DNA of 64,000 bases, from assembly GCF_030145815.1 (NCBI RefSeq), contig NZ_JAIXHL010000002.1, positions 1 to 64,000 on the forward strand, in the 5' to 3' direction. This stretch comes from Sphingomonas sp. Its GTDB lineage: Bacteria > Pseudomonadota > Alphaproteobacteria > Sphingomonadales > Sphingomonadaceae. The notes under the pieces are model-generated. The model was not told where the DNA came from and searched no databases. It worked only from the letters and a program-made list of their open reading frames with translations. Shown piece after piece: positions 8,701 to 17,901 of this stretch; within the stretch, counting starts at the first letter, position 1; every line of letters starts with the position of its first letter. Position numbers and translations under genes: made by a program.

Positions 8701-9741
8701 TCAGCGCGTCCCCGCCATCACCTCTGCCTGGCGCGTGTGGACGGCATCCAGCTCAACCCGCGTCGCGCGCAATGCCAGCATCACCGTGTTGAGGTGATCC
8801 AGCGTGAGCGGCGCCTGGCTGGCGCGCCTGGCGGCGGTGCGAAGTGCAGCGCTGTAGCGCCCAGCGATCGCGAAACTGTCGCGGTACATGCCCATCGCAG
8901 AGTGCGACTTGGTAAGGATTGCCTTGGCGCTCCGCCCTTCAGCGTCGGCGCCGGTCTCCAGCGTCAGCGCCATCAACTTGGCCTGGCCGGTCTCGACCGA
9001 GGCGTTCCCGGTGGCGATCACCTTGTCCATATCATCGGCAATGCGCAGCATGTCAGCGGCAAACACCGGATCGCGCCGGCGTAGAGATACATGCTCGGTC
9101 GCAGTCATCAGGCGCGATGCCGAGCGGAAAAAGAGCTGTTCGAACTTCATCGCTTCGCGACCGGGATCGTCCGCCTCCAGCGTCGCCATCCATACGCCAG
9201 CCAAGGTTTCCTGCGCTCGAAACAGCGTCTTGGCCGACCCGACCATTTGCGTCATCGCCGTCTCTGCCGCCTTCATATCCTTGCGGGCCAGCGCCCTGAG
9301 CACCGGGGGAAAGGAATCGAGCACCGCGTCGAGCTGATCCAGCGTCCGCGCCATTTCCGCTTTCACTGCCGCCGGCTGAATCTCTGGCGCCAATTCAAGC
9401 GTCGGGAAGTCGGGACTGGGCAGTACCGCCAGCTTTTGGCGGGCGTCGGCGATGGCGCGCTTGGCCTTGGTGAGCACCGGCAGGAAGCGGGCTTCGGCGG
9501 CAACGAAATTGCCCCCCCGGGTCGCAGCCTGCCATTCGGGGCTCAGGGTGCGGACTTCGTTCATCGCCGGGGTCACGGCGCGGTCGAGTGCCAACACCCA
9601 TTCGCCATAAGCGACGAATTCGCGGTGCGCGGTTTCGGCCTCCCCGGCGGCCGCCACCTTGGCATCGCCGCGGTCTGCCGCAACCGCGCCGCCGAGCGGC
9701 ACCGAGACGAGGCACAGCCCCGCCGCCCATAGCTTCAACAC
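8701..9741 (-). CDS. Exported protein of unknown function
   Basis: I do not recognise this 346-residue protein. From the GTG at 9741 it has a clear signal peptide (LKLWAAGLCLVSVPLGGAVAA), followed by an almost wholly helical Ala-rich body with many charged heptad-like stretches, suggesting a periplasmic helical bundle. A TTG at 9747 is an equally possible start. It lies between the aldolase gene and thiE on the same strand, but nothing ties it to either pathway. Confidence 0.75.
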   Translation of the reverse strand: MLKLWAAGLCLVSVPLGGAVAADRGDAKVAAAGEAETAHREFVAYGEWVLALDRAVTPAMNEVRTLSPEWQAATRGGNFVAAEARFLPVLTKAKRAIADARQKLAVLPSPDFPTLELAPEIQPAAVKAEMARTLDQLDAVLDSFPPVLRALARKDMKAAETAMTQMVGSAKTLFRAQETLAGVWMATLEADDPGREAMKFEQLFFRSASRLMTATEHVSLRRRDPVFAADMLRIADDMDKVIATGNASVETGQAKLMALTLETGADAEGRSAKAILTKSHSAMGMYRDSFAIAGRYSAALRTAARRASQAPLTLDHLNTVMLALRATRVELDAVHTRQAEVMAGTR

Positions 9742-9814
9742 GTTCAAATTGCCCCCGAATCGCAAGTTTCGGGGGCAGAGTGTTGCCTTGGCCGCCAAAG
9801 GTCGAGCGGAAACG

Positions 9815-10720
9815 TCAGGCGGTGGCCATCGCCTTGGTCGTCGATGCCGCATGGATCGCGTCGATCGCCTCGCCCAGCGCACCGTCGAATTCGTCGGCGG
9901 TCATACCGTGGCGCAAGTCTTCGAGCAGCGCGCGGCTGAAGCTCGCGATCATGCCGCGGTTCTTGGCGAGTTCGGCGCAAGCCTCGGGGCGCTTGAAGCC
10001 GCCGGACAGGGCGACGACGCGGAGCACCTTGGGGTGGTCGACCAGCGGGTCGAACAGGCCGGGGGTCGCGGGGATCGACAGCTTGAGCATCACCTGCTGC
10101 CCCGCGGGCAGGGCGTCGAGCGCCTTCAGAATCTCGTCGCGCAGGATCGCGTCGGCTTCGGCACGCTCGGGCGACTTGATGTTCACCTCAGGCTCGATGA
10201 TCGGCATCATGCCATGGCTGAGCACCTGGGCGCCAATTTCGAACTGCTGCTTCACCAACGCCGCAATCCCCTCGGCATTGGCGAGGTTGACCACCGAGCG
10301 CTCCTTGGTGCCGAAGACGCCGAGCGCCTTGGCCTTCACCAGCAGCGCGTCGAGATCGGGCATCGGCTTCATCAGCTGGACGCCATTTTCCTCGGCTTCC
10401 AGCCCCTTGTCGATCTTGATGAAGGGGACGACGCCGCGCTCGATCAGCGCCGCCGGGGTCGGCTTGCCATCGACCAGCCCGTCCATCGTGCGTTCGAACA
10501 GGATCGCGCCGATCACCTTGTCGCCGCTGAAGCACGGCGAGGTGATGATGCGGCTGCGCATGGCGTGGATCAGGCCGAACATCTCCTCTTCGGTCGACCA
10601 GGCATCGTCCGACACGCCATAGCCGGCCAGCGCCTTGGGCGTCGAACCGCCCGACTGGTCGAGCGCGGCGATGAAGCCGTTACCCTCGGCGATCTTGGCG
10701 GTCATTTCGGCGGTGTTCAT
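9815..10720 (-). CDS. Fructose-bisphosphate aldolase, class I
   Basis: This 301-residue class I (Schiff-base) aldolase cleaves fructose 1,6-bisphosphate to triose phosphates. Visible landmarks are ALDQSGGSTPKAL near the N-terminus, IKIDKGL, SHGMMPIIEPEVN and QVMLKLSIP with the probable Schiff-base lysine. The ATG at 10720 is preferred because AGGG lies nine bases upstream; an ATG at 10729 would add three residues with almost no room for a ribosome site. It follows pgk on the same strand, part of a tkt-gap-pgk-fba carbon-metabolism run. Confidence 0.93.
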   Translation of the reverse strand: MNTAEMTAKIAEGNGFIAALDQSGGSTPKALAGYGVSDDAWSTEEEMFGLIHAMRSRIITSPCFSGDKVIGAILFERTMDGLVDGKPTPAALIERGVVPFIKIDKGLEAEENGVQLMKPMPDLDALLVKAKALGVFGTKERSVVNLANAEGIAALVKQQFEIGAQVLSHGMMPIIEPEVNIKSPERAEADAILRDEILKALDALPAGQQVMLKLSIPATPGLFDPLVDHPKVLRVVALSGGFKRPEACAELAKNRGMIASFSRALLEDLRHGMTADEFDGALGEAIDAIHAASTTKAMATA

Positions 10721-10821
10721 CGCTGGCATCCCTGTTCCGACACTTTGTTGCGCGGCCTATTGCAGCGCGGCAACGCGCTGAAAAGCCTGACAACGATAGC
10801 CAACCGGTCGAAAAAATGCCG

Positions 10822-12012
10822 TCAGCGCGTCAGCGCGGCGACGCCGGGCAGTTCCTTGCCCTCCATCCATTCGAGGAACGCGCCGCCGGCGGTGGAGACG
10901 AAGGTCATGTCGCCCGCAACCCCGGCCTGGTTGAGCGCGGCGACGGTGTCCCCGCCCCCGGCGACCGACACCAGCGACCCTTCCTTGGTCAGCGCGGCGA
11001 CGGTGTGGGCGAGTGCCATGGTCGCGGTGTCGAACGGCTTGGTTTCGAACGCGCCGAGCGGGCCATTCCAGACGAGCGTGCGGCAATTCTTGAGCACGTC
11101 CGCCAGCGCCTCGCTCGCCGCCGGGCCGATGTCGAGGATCATCTCGTCGGCGGCGACTTCATGGACGTTGCAGGTGCGCAAGCTGGGCGGATTGGCGGCG
11201 AATTCCTTCGAAACCACGACGTCATAGGGCAGATGGATGGTGCAGTTCGCCTTGTCCGCCGCGTCGAAGATTTCTTCGGCGGTGCCGGTCAGCTCATGCT
11301 CGCACAGCGACTTGCCGACATCGACGCCGCGCGCGGCGAGGAAGGTGTTGGCCATGCCGCCGCCGATGATGAGGTGATCGACCTTACCGACCATTGCCTT
11401 GAGCACATCGAGCTTGGTCGAGACCTTGGCCCCGCCGACCACTGCGGCGACGGGATGGTCAGGATTGCCCAGCGCCTTGTCGAGCGCGTCGAGTTCGGCC
11501 TCCATCTGGCGACCGGCGAAGGCGGGCAAACGGTGCGCCAGCCCCTCGGTCGAGGCATGGGCGCGGTGTGCGGCGGAGAAGGCGTCGTTGACGTAAAGGT
11601 CACCCAGCGCGGCGAAGCGATCGATCGTCGCGGGGTCGTTCTTCTCCTCACCACCGAAGAAGCGGGTGTTTTCGAGCAGGGCGATGTCGCCTGGCTGAAG
11701 CGTCGCGGTGGATTCGGCGTCGCCCTCCCAGTCGATGTAGCGCACCTCGCGGCCCAGAACCTGGCTGAACGGGCGGGCGAGCTGCGCGGTCGAGAGTTCG
11801 GGGCTCGGCACCTTGGGGCGGCCGAAATGGGCGAGGATCAGGACGATGGCGCCCCGGTCGGCGAGTTCGGCGACGGTCTGCACCGCAGCGCGGAAGCGGT
11901 TGTCGTCGGTGACCGCGCCATCGGCCATCGGCACGTTCAGGTCTTCGCGCACCAGCACGCGCTTGCCGGTGATGTCGCCCATATCGTCGAGGGTCTTGAA
12001 GGCTCGGGTCAT
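10822..12012 (-). CDS. pgk: Phosphoglycerate kinase
   Basis: This 396-residue enzyme transfers phosphate between 1,3-bisphosphoglycerate and ADP. N-domain substrate motifs are intact (VREDLNVP near 21-28; AHFGRPK; LLENTRF), as are the C-domain nucleotide motifs (VVGGAKVSTK; IGGGMANTF; WNGPLGAFE; the terminal SVAGGGDTVAAL). Length is normal. Its ATG overlaps the stop of the MOSC gene by 4 bp, so the two are translationally coupled, and aldolase follows downstream. Confidence 0.98.
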   Translation of the reverse strand: MTRAFKTLDDMGDITGKRVLVREDLNVPMADGAVTDDNRFRAAVQTVAELADRGAIVLILAHFGRPKVPSPELSTAQLARPFSQVLGREVRYIDWEGDAESTATLQPGDIALLENTRFFGGEEKNDPATIDRFAALGDLYVNDAFSAAHRAHASTEGLAHRLPAFAGRQMEAELDALDKALGNPDHPVAAVVGGAKVSTKLDVLKAMVGKVDHLIIGGGMANTFLAARGVDVGKSLCEHELTGTAEEIFDAADKANCTIHLPYDVVVSKEFAANPPSLRTCNVHEVAADEMILDIGPAASEALADVLKNCRTLVWNGPLGAFETKPFDTATMALAHTVAALTKEGSLVSVAGGGDTVAALNQAGVAGDMTFVSTAGGAFLEWMEGKELPGVAALTR

Positions 12013-12464
12013 TCTTCGATCCTGATGCTGTCGCCGACGGCAATGGTGCCGGGCGTGATGACTTTGGTGAGCGCGCCGCCGCGCCAGTCGGGAGTGAGCG
12101 CGGCGCGGAGCCCTTCGGCCAGCGCCTCCATCCGCTCACAGGGTTCGGTTTCGCAGGTGATTTCGAGGACGACGTCCGCGCCGATGCGGATTCGGGTGCC
12201 GGGGGTCTGGGGCAGGTCGAACCCTTCGACCAGCAGGTTCGCGCGACGCTGTTCCCAGGGGATCGAATGGCCGACCTGCGCCATCGCGGCGTCCCAGTCG
12301 TTCGCTTCGATCAGGCTGACCTGACGCTTGTAGGGCTTGCCCTTCATCGCCCCGCGGAAGTCGCCGCCGATCCCGCCTTCGAGGGTGACGGTGGCGTGGT
12401 CGATCGTCTCCATCGGCCCCTTGGGGATCGCGTGGCGGGCGATGCCGGCGATGCGCCCGGTCAT
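12009..12464 (-). CDS. MOSC domain-containing protein
   Basis: This 151-residue MOSC-fold protein belongs to the family related to molybdenum-cofactor sulfurase C-termini, YiiM and mARC. The motifs GDFRGAMKGKPYKRQVSLIE and the Cys-containing CETEPCERM (the family's sulfur-carrying cysteine lies in such a position) are visible, as is RRANLLVEGFDLP. Unlike full Moco sulfurases it has no PLP domain. It is the first gene of a segment with pgk and overlaps it, an unusual partner for a glycolytic enzyme. The start at 12464 is chosen because upstream sequence is poorly coding. Confidence 0.85.
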   Translation of the reverse strand: MTGRIAGIARHAIPKGPMETIDHATVTLEGGIGGDFRGAMKGKPYKRQVSLIEANDWDAAMAQVGHSIPWEQRRANLLVEGFDLPQTPGTRIRIGADVVLEITCETEPCERMEALAEGLRAALTPDWRGGALTKVITPGTIAVGDSIRIEE

Positions 12465-12678
12465 GCGATTGCTCCGGCTTTTCGGGTAGCGGGATACCCG
12501 TTCCGGACAATCCGGACGTTTTTGCGCATGTGTGAGGGCGTGTCCGGCTGGCAGTCGGCGCTGCCAGTTGGGTTCGGAAGGGGGTGACGCTGCGTCATGG
12601 TTTGACCCTAACCGAAAGGGGCAGTTGTAGGAAAGCGGGTCGCCCCGCCTTTGAGACGCATCGACACTCGTTTCCAAT

Positions 12679-12806
12679 TCCTCCCCCGGAGGGGGAGGTG
12701 GCAGTGCGCAGCACTGACGGAGGGGTAGTTTCGGCAAGCGGCGTCGCCAAGAGTTGAACTACCCCTCCACCAGCTTCGCTGGTCCCCCTCCCCCTCCGGG
12801 GGAGGA
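12679..12806. repeat. Cloverleaf-type inverted repeat, copy 1
   Basis: This 128-bp element lies between gap and the MOSC gene. Outer arms (12679-12698 and 12787-12806) are perfect 20-bp inverted repeats. Inside are three further inverted repeats: CAGTGC-GCA-GCACTG (12702-12716), a 12-bp stem GGAGGGGTAGTT/AACTACCCCTCC (12719-12730 with 12757-12768), and ACCAGC-TTC-GCTGGT (12769-12783). The same layout recurs at 21107-21235 and, altered, at 30138-30272. It encodes nothing obvious. The remaining intergenic sequence 12465-12678 shows no gene. Confidence 0.9.
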
Positions 12807-12821
12807 CGATTGGTGCCAGCA

Positions 12822-12839
12822 CCTCCCGCAAGCGGGAGG
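12822..12839 (-). terminator. Hairpin downstream of gap
   Basis: The perfect 8-bp stem CCTCCCGC/GCGGGAGG with a 2-nt loop begins nine bases past the gap stop codon. It lacks a T-run, so terminator activity is only possible. The same kind of hairpin follows the DUF2218 gene at 30324-30345. Confidence 0.35.
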
Positions 12840-12847
12840 GGAGCCTG

Positions 12848-13855
12848 TCAGCCCAGCTTGGCCATGGTGCTGGCGGTGTCGACCATGCGGTTCGAGAAGC
12901 CCCATTCATTGTCGTACCAGCTGACCACGCGGACGAGCTTGCCGTCGATGACGGCGGTTTCGAGGCTGTCGATGGTCGACGATGCCGGGTTATGGACGAT
13001 GTCGATCGAAACCAGCGGCTCATCGCTGAATGCGAGCACGCCGACCAGCGGGCCGCTCTCGGCTGCCGCCTTGAGGATCGCGTTGACCTCTTCCTTGGTG
13101 GTGTCGCGCTTCGGCGTGAAGGTCAGGTCGATCAGCGAGCCGTCCGGCACGGGGACGCGCACCGACGACCCGTCGAGCTTGCCCTTGAGCTCGGGCAGCA
13201 CCTCACCCACCGCACGGGCAGCGCCGGTGGTGGTCGGGATCATGCTCATCGCCGCAGCGCGGGCGCGGCGCATGTCCGAGTGGATCTGGTCGAGGATCTT
13301 CTGATCGTTGGTATAGGCGTGGATCGTGGTCATCAGGCCACGCTCGATCCCGATGCTGTCGTTCAGGACCTTGGCGACCGGGGCGAGGCAGTTGGTGGTG
13401 CACGATGCGTTCGAGACGATCGTGTGGCCAGCCTCAAGCTTGTCGTGGTTGACGCCATAAACGACGGTCAGGTCGACATTCTTGCCGGGTGCCGAGATCA
13501 GCACCTTCTTTGCGCCGGCATCGATATGCTTCTGCGCGCTTTCACGGTCGGTGAAGAAGCCGGTGCATTCGAGGACGAGGTCGACGCCGTTGGCAGCGTG
13601 CGGCAGGTTCGCGGGATCGCGCTCCTTGGTCACCTTGATCCGCTTGCCGTCGATAATCAGGTCATCGCCATCCGCCGACACGGTGCCGGGATAGCGGCCA
13701 TGGACGCTGTCGCGGCTGAACAGCCATGCGTTCGACTTGGCATCGGCCAGGTCGTTGATCGTGACCAGTTCCAGACCGCTATCGGGGCGCTCCAGGATGG
13801 CGCGCGCCACCAGGCGTCCGATGCGTCCGAATCCGTTGATCGCAACCTTCGTCAT
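12848..13855 (-). CDS. gap: Glyceraldehyde-3-phosphate dehydrogenase, type I
   Basis: This 335-residue enzyme oxidises glyceraldehyde 3-phosphate using NAD(P). The Rossmann motif [15 protein letters not shown] is at the start, the catalytic cysteine lies in [12 protein letters not shown] (about residue 153), and the C-terminal [14 protein letters not shown] is intact. Residues after the first strand ([14 protein letters not shown]) fit an NAD-dependent type. The ATG at 13855 gives the canonical N-terminus; a TTG 30 bases upstream is not needed. It follows tkt by 10 bp and is surely cotranscribed with it. Confidence 0.98.
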   Translation of the reverse strand: MTKVAINGFGRIGRLVARAILERPDSGLELVTINDLADAKSNAWLFSRDSVHGRYPGTVSADGDDLIIDGKRIKVTKERDPANLPHAANGVDLVLECTGFFTDRESAQKHIDAGAKKVLISAPGKNVDLTVVYGVNHDKLEAGHTIVSNASCTTNCLAPVAKVLNDSIGIERGLMTTIHAYTNDQKILDQIHSDMRRARAAAMSMIPTTTGAARAVGEVLPELKGKLDGSSVRVPVPDGSLIDLTFTPKRDTTKEEVNAILKAAAESGPLVGVLAFSDEPLVSIDIVHNPASSTIDSLETAVIDGKLVRVVSWYDNEWGFSNRMVDTASTMAKLG

Positions 13856-13865
13856 TTGTCTCTCC

Positions 13866-15830
13866 TTAAGCGGCAAGCCGTGCAATAATCTGTGGGGCGA
13901 TCGCGTCGGCGGTCAGCCCGAAATGCTTGTACAGGTCTTCGGCCGGACCCGATGCGCCGAAGCCGTCGATGCCGAAGTTGAGGCCGTCGAGGCCGGTGTA
14001 ACGCTGCCACCCGAAGGTGCTTCCTGCCTCGATCGACACGATCAGCGCGTCGGCGGGCAGGATGTCGGCGCGATAGGCCGCGGGCTGGGCGTCGAACGCC
14101 TCGGTGCAGGGCATGGACACGACATCGGCACCGATGCCCTGTGCTTCAAGGGCGGTACGGATATCGGCGGCGATTTCGACCTCCGAACCGGTGGCGAGCA
14201 GCACGACCTTGCGCGCGGCCTGCGCCGACTGGAGGCGATAGCCACCCTTGGCGATGTCGGCGACCTGGGTTTCGCCGACCAGCGGGCGGAGATTCTGGCG
14301 GGTCAGCACCAGCATCGACGGGCCGTCGGCGGTGCGCAGCGACAGATCCCATGCCGCCGCCGTCTCGACCGCATCGCACGGACGCCACACGTTGAGGTTG
14401 GGCATCGCGCGCAGGCTCGGCAGATGCTCGATCGGCTGATGCGTCGGGCCGTCTTCGCCCAGGCCGATGCTGTCATGCGTCATCACATGGACGACGCGCG
14501 CACGCTGCAGCGCCGAGAGGCGGATCGCGCCACGGGCATAGTCCGAGAAGACGAGGAAGGTGCCGCCATAGGGGATGATGCCGCCATGCAGCGCCATGCC
14601 GTTCATCGCCGCGGCCATGCCGAATTCGCGGATGCCGTAATAGACATAGCGGCCGGCATAGTTTTCGGCGGTGAGCGGGCCGGTCGCCTTGGTCTTGGTG
14701 TTGTTCGAGCCAGTGAGGTCGGCCGAGCCGCCGATCAGTTCGGGCAGATTCTCGGTCAGCGGCTCGAGTGCCATTTCGCTCGACTTGCGGGTTGCGACCT
14801 TGGGCGGGTTGGCGAGCAGGTCGGCGATATAGCTATCGAGGTTGAAGGCGGGCAGGTCGCCGGCCATGCGGCGCTCGAATTCGGCGCGGTCGGTGTGCGC
14901 GGCGAGGCGTGCCTTCCAGTCGGCATGGGGGGCGGCGGCGCGCTTGCCCGCGTCGAGCCAGGCGGCGCGGATGTCGGCGGGAATTTCGAACGCGGCGTGG
15001 TTCCAGCCGAGCGTTTCGCGGGCAGCGGTGACTTCGTCTGCGCCGAGCGGCGAGCCGTGGACCTTGCTCGTCCCGCCCTTGTTCGGGGCGCCCTTGCCGA
15101 TCACGGTCTTGCAGCGGACCAGCGACGGGCGCGGATCGGCGATGGCGGCGTCGAACGCGGCGGCGATGCTGGCGGGATCATGCCCGTCGCAGGCGACGAC
15201 GTGCCAGCCGGTCGCTTCGTAGCGGGCGGGGATATTCTCGCTCGACGACAGCGACACCTTGCCGTCGATGGTGATGTCATTGTCGTCCCACAGCACGATC
15301 AGGCGACCGAGCTTGAGGTGGCCGGCAAGGCCGATCGCTTCGTGGTTGATGCCCTCCATCAGGCAGCCGTCGCCCGCGATCACCCAGGTGCGGTGGTCGA
15401 CGATGCTGTCATCGAACACGGCGTTGAGGTGCCGTTCGGCGAGCGCCATGCCGACCGCCATGGCGAGACCCTGACCCAGCGGGCCGGTGGTGCATTCGAT
15501 GCCGGGCAGCTCGAAATTCTCGGGGTGACCAGCGCAGGGGCTGCCAACCTTGCGGAAGTTGCGGATGTCGTCGAGCGTCGGGCGGGCATAGCCGGTCAGG
15601 TGCAGCAGCGAATAGATCAGCATCGATCCATGGCCCGCCGACAGCACGAAACGGTCGCGGTCGGCCCATTTGGGGTCGGCGGGATCGTACTTCAGATAAT
15701 CGCTGAACAACACGGTCGCGACATCGGCCATGCCCATCGGCATGCCCGGATGGCCCGAATTGGCGGCTTCGACTGCGTCCATCGACAGGGCGCGAATGGC
15801 ATTGGCGCGGTCGGCGAATGAAATGGTCAC
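13866..15830 (-). CDS. tkt: Transketolase
   Basis: This 654-residue thiamine-diphosphate enzyme of the pentose phosphate pathway moves two-carbon units between sugar phosphates. The N-terminal [20 protein letters not shown], the [13 protein letters not shown] diphosphate-binding motif, the pyrimidine-domain [21 protein letters not shown] and the [18 protein letters not shown] segment are all present. The start is GTG at 15830, with an AGGGGA box six bases upstream; upstream in-frame sequence is not conserved. It heads the tkt-gap pair. Confidence 0.97.
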   Translation of the reverse strand: MTISFADRANAIRALSMDAVEAANSGHPGMPMGMADVATVLFSDYLKYDPADPKWADRDRFVLSAGHGSMLIYSLLHLTGYARPTLDDIRNFRKVGSPCAGHPENFELPGIECTTGPLGQGLAMAVGMALAERHLNAVFDDSIVDHRTWVIAGDGCLMEGINHEAIGLAGHLKLGRLIVLWDDNDITIDGKVSLSSSENIPARYEATGWHVVACDGHDPASIAAAFDAAIADPRPSLVRCKTVIGKGAPNKGGTSKVHGSPLGADEVTAARETLGWNHAAFEIPADIRAAWLDAGKRAAAPHADWKARLAAHTDRAEFERRMAGDLPAFNLDSYIADLLANPPKVATRKSSEMALEPLTENLPELIGGSADLTGSNNTKTKATGPLTAENYAGRYVYYGIREFGMAAAMNGMALHGGIIPYGGTFLVFSDYARGAIRLSALQRARVVHVMTHDSIGLGEDGPTHQPIEHLPSLRAMPNLNVWRPCDAVETAAAWDLSLRTADGPSMLVLTRQNLRPLVGETQVADIAKGGYRLQSAQAARKVVLLATGSEVEIAADIRTALEAQGIGADVVSMPCTEAFDAQPAAYRADILPADALIVSIEAGSTFGWQRYTGLDGLNFGIDGFGASGPAEDLYKHFGLTADAIAPQIIARLAA

Positions 15831-15976
15831 GGCATATCCCCTTTCGGGCCTGCGCGCGGTGCGTTGAGTCTCGCCACGGCCCGGCGAATCGAAGTTGGCG
15901 TGCCAATGGGGCGCGCGGGCGCAGTCGTCAACCGCGCGGGGTTGCGGCTTGGGTAAAGCCTCCCTATCCACCCGGC

Positions 15977-16162
15977 ATGGCGGATGCGGAACCCTCCGCG
16001 CTCGATCGGATCGAGCGCGCGCTTACGCGGATCGAAGCTGCGGCTGCGCGCCGGGCGTTCGACGCCGAACGGCTGGAACATCGGCACGCGGTGCTGCGCG
16101 GCAAGGTCGAGCAGGCGATCGCCGCGCTCGACGCTTTGATCGCGCAGGAGGGCGAGGACTGA
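15977..16162 (+). CDS. Small coiled-coil protein upstream of zapA
   Basis: This 61-residue acidic, helical protein of unknown function (MADAEPSALDRIERALTRIE, then long helices) is probably a coiled coil. Its stop overlaps the zapA start (TGATG), so the two are made together. The setting suggests a helper in division-ring assembly, comparable in size and shape to ZapB, but that is inference from position only. Confidence 0.75.
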   Translation: MADAEPSALDRIERALTRIEAAAARRAFDAERLEHRHAVLRGKVEQAIAALDALIAQEGED

Positions 16163-16464
16163 TGGGTCAGGTCACGCTCACCATCGCCGGACGCAGCCAT
16201 GCAATCGCCTGCCGCGATGGCGAGGAGCTGCATCTCGAACGGCTCGGTGCCTTGCTGGAGAAGCATGCCGAAACCGCGGTGCGCGCGTCCGGGGGCCTCA
16301 GCGGCGAGCGGACGATGCTGTTCCTGGCGCTGATCCTGGCCGACCAGCTGGATGAAGCGGAGCGCAATCCGCCCGGCGGCGTGTCGCCGGTGCTGCTCGA
16401 CAATCTGGCGGACCGGCTGGAGGCGGTGGCCTTGGCACTTGAGGAACCCGCGCCGAACGCCTAA
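16162..16464 (+). CDS. zapA: Cell division protein ZapA
   Basis: This 100-residue ZapA-type protein binds FtsZ and promotes bundling of protofilaments. The N-terminal beta strands (QVTLTIAGRSHAIACRDGEE) followed by HLERLGALLEKHAE match the family, with a C-terminal helical dimer region. Its neighbours are a small coiled-coil gene upstream and 6S RNA then a formyltetrahydrofolate cyclo-ligase gene downstream, the standard proteobacterial order. Confidence 0.92.
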   Translation: MGQVTLTIAGRSHAIACRDGEELHLERLGALLEKHAETAVRASGGLSGERTMLFLALILADQLDEAERNPPGGVSPVLLDNLADRLEAVALALEEPAPNA

Positions 16465-16469
16465 ATCGG

Positions 16470-16637
16470 TGGTGGCGGGTACTGCCCGGTGCGAGCTTTA
16501 GCGATTATCCCTGAGGCGATTCATCATCCATGGGGGCTGTCCCTGCTCAGACCCTGGTCTGTGGCACATGGTCCCCACCTGACGTAAACGGCGTCAGAGG
16601 ATATTCAAGCACACGGCCCATGGTGGTCCCGCCAACG
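16470..16637 (+). ncRNA. ssrS: 6S RNA
   Basis: The roughly 170-nt gap between zapA and the 5-formyltetrahydrofolate cyclo-ligase gene is the classic site of 6S RNA, which binds and sequesters housekeeping RNA polymerase holoenzyme. The ends pair: GGCGGG at 16474-16479 with CCCGCC at 16628-16633, plus flanking pairs. Inner segments (ATTATCCCTGAGGCGATTCA and CACGGCCCATGGTGGTCCC) are compatible with the usual long imperfect hairpin with a central bubble. Ends are approximate, and no covariance search was done. Confidence 0.75.
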
Positions 16638-16683
16638 GATTTAGTCAGCGAGGCCGCGGCTTCGCATAGTGCGAAGCGCAAAT

Positions 16684-17238
16684 ATGGCTGACGACAAACG
16701 GACCCTGCGCGCCCGGATGCGCGCGCTGCGCGACGAGTTCGCGATGACCATCGGGGGTGTGATCGAGCCGCCCCCTGCCCTGCTCGCGCGGTTCGGGCCG
16801 GGGATTACCGTTTCATCTTACATCCCCGTCGGGAGCGAGGCCGATCCGACCGCGATTGCCTGGACCGCGCGGGAGGCGGGGTGCCGGATCGTGCTGCCGC
16901 ATGTCACCAGCCGCGAGTCGCCGGTGCGCTTCTTTGCGTGGGAGCCGGAGCATGCGCTGGTCGATGGGCCGCTCGGCCTGCGCCAGCCGGACGACAGCGG
17001 CGTCGAGTGCGATCCCGATATCGTGCTGACCCCCTTGCTCGCGTTCGATGCGGCGATGAACCGGCTGGGCCAGGGTGCTGGGCATTATGACCGGGTGTTC
17101 GAGCGGCTGCCCGATGCGTGGCGGATTGGCATCGCCTGGTCGGTGCAGCAGGTCGAGGCGCTGGCCACCGACAGTTGGGACATGCCGTTGCACGGCGTCG
17201 TCACCGAGGCCGCCGCATATGGCGAGGCCGCAGCGTGA
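16684..17238 (+). CDS. 5-formyltetrahydrofolate cyclo-ligase
   Basis: This is a 184-residue enzyme of the YgfA/MTHFS family that converts 5-formyl-THF to 5,10-methenyl-THF using ATP. The KRTLRARMRALRD N-terminus, VSSYIPVGSEADPTAIA, CRIVLPHV and the signature LLAFDAAMNRLGQGAGHYDRVFE (ATP and substrate loop) are present. I chose the ATG at 16684; a GTG at 16669 would add five residues. It is coupled by GTGA to the DUF2842 gene. Confidence 0.95.
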   Translation: MADDKRTLRARMRALRDEFAMTIGGVIEPPPALLARFGPGITVSSYIPVGSEADPTAIAWTAREAGCRIVLPHVTSRESPVRFFAWEPEHALVDGPLGLRQPDDSGVECDPDIVLTPLLAFDAAMNRLGQGAGHYDRVFERLPDAWRIGIAWSVQQVEALATDSWDMPLHGVVTEAAAYGEAAA

Positions 17239-17453
17239 CCCCGAGCTGGCGCAAGCCCGCCGGGGCGTTCGCGATCGTCGCGCTGATCATCATCTGGTGC
17301 GTCGCGGTGGCGAGCCTGTCGCGCATCGTCGGCGAATGGCCGGTCCTCATCCAGCTGGTCTTCTACGTCTTCACGGGGATCGTATGGATCCTGCCGCTGA
17401 AGCCGCTGCTGCTGTGGATGGAGACCGGCCGCTGGCGCGTGCCGAAGGACTAG
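17235..17453 (+). CDS. DUF2842 small membrane protein
   Basis: This 72-residue protein has two membrane helices (about 9-29 and 35-58) and the conserved end LKPLLLWMETGRWRVPKD, matching the alphaproteobacterial DUF2842 family. Function is unknown. It starts with GTG overlapping the preceding stop by 4 bp. Its TAG stop overlaps the stop of the convergent PRC-barrel gene within a CTAG. Confidence 0.85.
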   Translation: MTPSWRKPAGAFAIVALIIIWCVAVASLSRIVGEWPVLIQLVFYVFTGIVWILPLKPLLLWMETGRWRVPKD

Positions 17454-17812
17454 AGCGCGGGGACGCCGTAATAGGCGTAGACCTCTTCGCCATAAGCGCG
17501 GTCATAGGTCGGTTCGTCACCCTCGCGATCGTAGTTCGGCGCGTTTTCGAGCTTTTCGCGGCTGAGCGACACGACATAGCCGTCCTTGTCGGTGTCATAG
17601 GTCAGCGCCTGCCATGGCACCGGATAGTGGCGGTGGCCAATGCCCAGAATGCCGCCGAACGCCATCACGGCATATTCGGCGCGGCCCGAGACCTTGTCGA
17701 CCATGAAGCGCTCGACATGGCCGAGCTTTTCGCCGCTGGCGTCATAGACGCTGGTGCCTTCGACCCGGTCGGAAGCGATCAGGCGGTTGGGGCTGTCGAT
17801 GGTGGTGTGCAT
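17450..17812 (-). CDS. PRC-barrel domain protein
   Basis: This 120-residue protein consists mostly of one PRC-barrel (about residues 10-80): LIASDRVEGTSVYDASGEKLGHVERFMVDKVSGRAEYAVMAFGG. A Tyr- and acid-rich tail (YDREGDEPTYDRAYGEEVYAYYG) follows. Related proteins are often stress-linked in alphaproteobacteria, but the role is not known. The ATG at 17812 follows an AGGAGA box. It is monocistronic and faces the DUF2842 gene. Confidence 0.85.
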   Translation of the reverse strand: MHTTIDSPNRLIASDRVEGTSVYDASGEKLGHVERFMVDKVSGRAEYAVMAFGGILGIGHRHYPVPWQALTYDTDKDGYVVSLSREKLENAPNYDREGDEPTYDRAYGEEVYAYYGVPAL

Positions 17813-17901
17813 CGGGTCTCTCCTCGATTTTGCTGGATATTGCCTCAACGCATCAGGACCGCGCTTGTGCCCAACCCGCTGAAATCGTAGCAGTTGCTAC
17901 C

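Noticed and set aside
13737-15821. 694-codon plus-strand open frame opposite tkt and gap
   Set aside because: Its translation has no recognisable family and exactly mirrors transketolase codons; a shadow frame of high third-position GC.
16465-16683. Small open frames in the zapA to cyclo-ligase gap
   Set aside because: They lack ribosome sites and conserved sequence, and the gap has end-pairing and context of 6S RNA.
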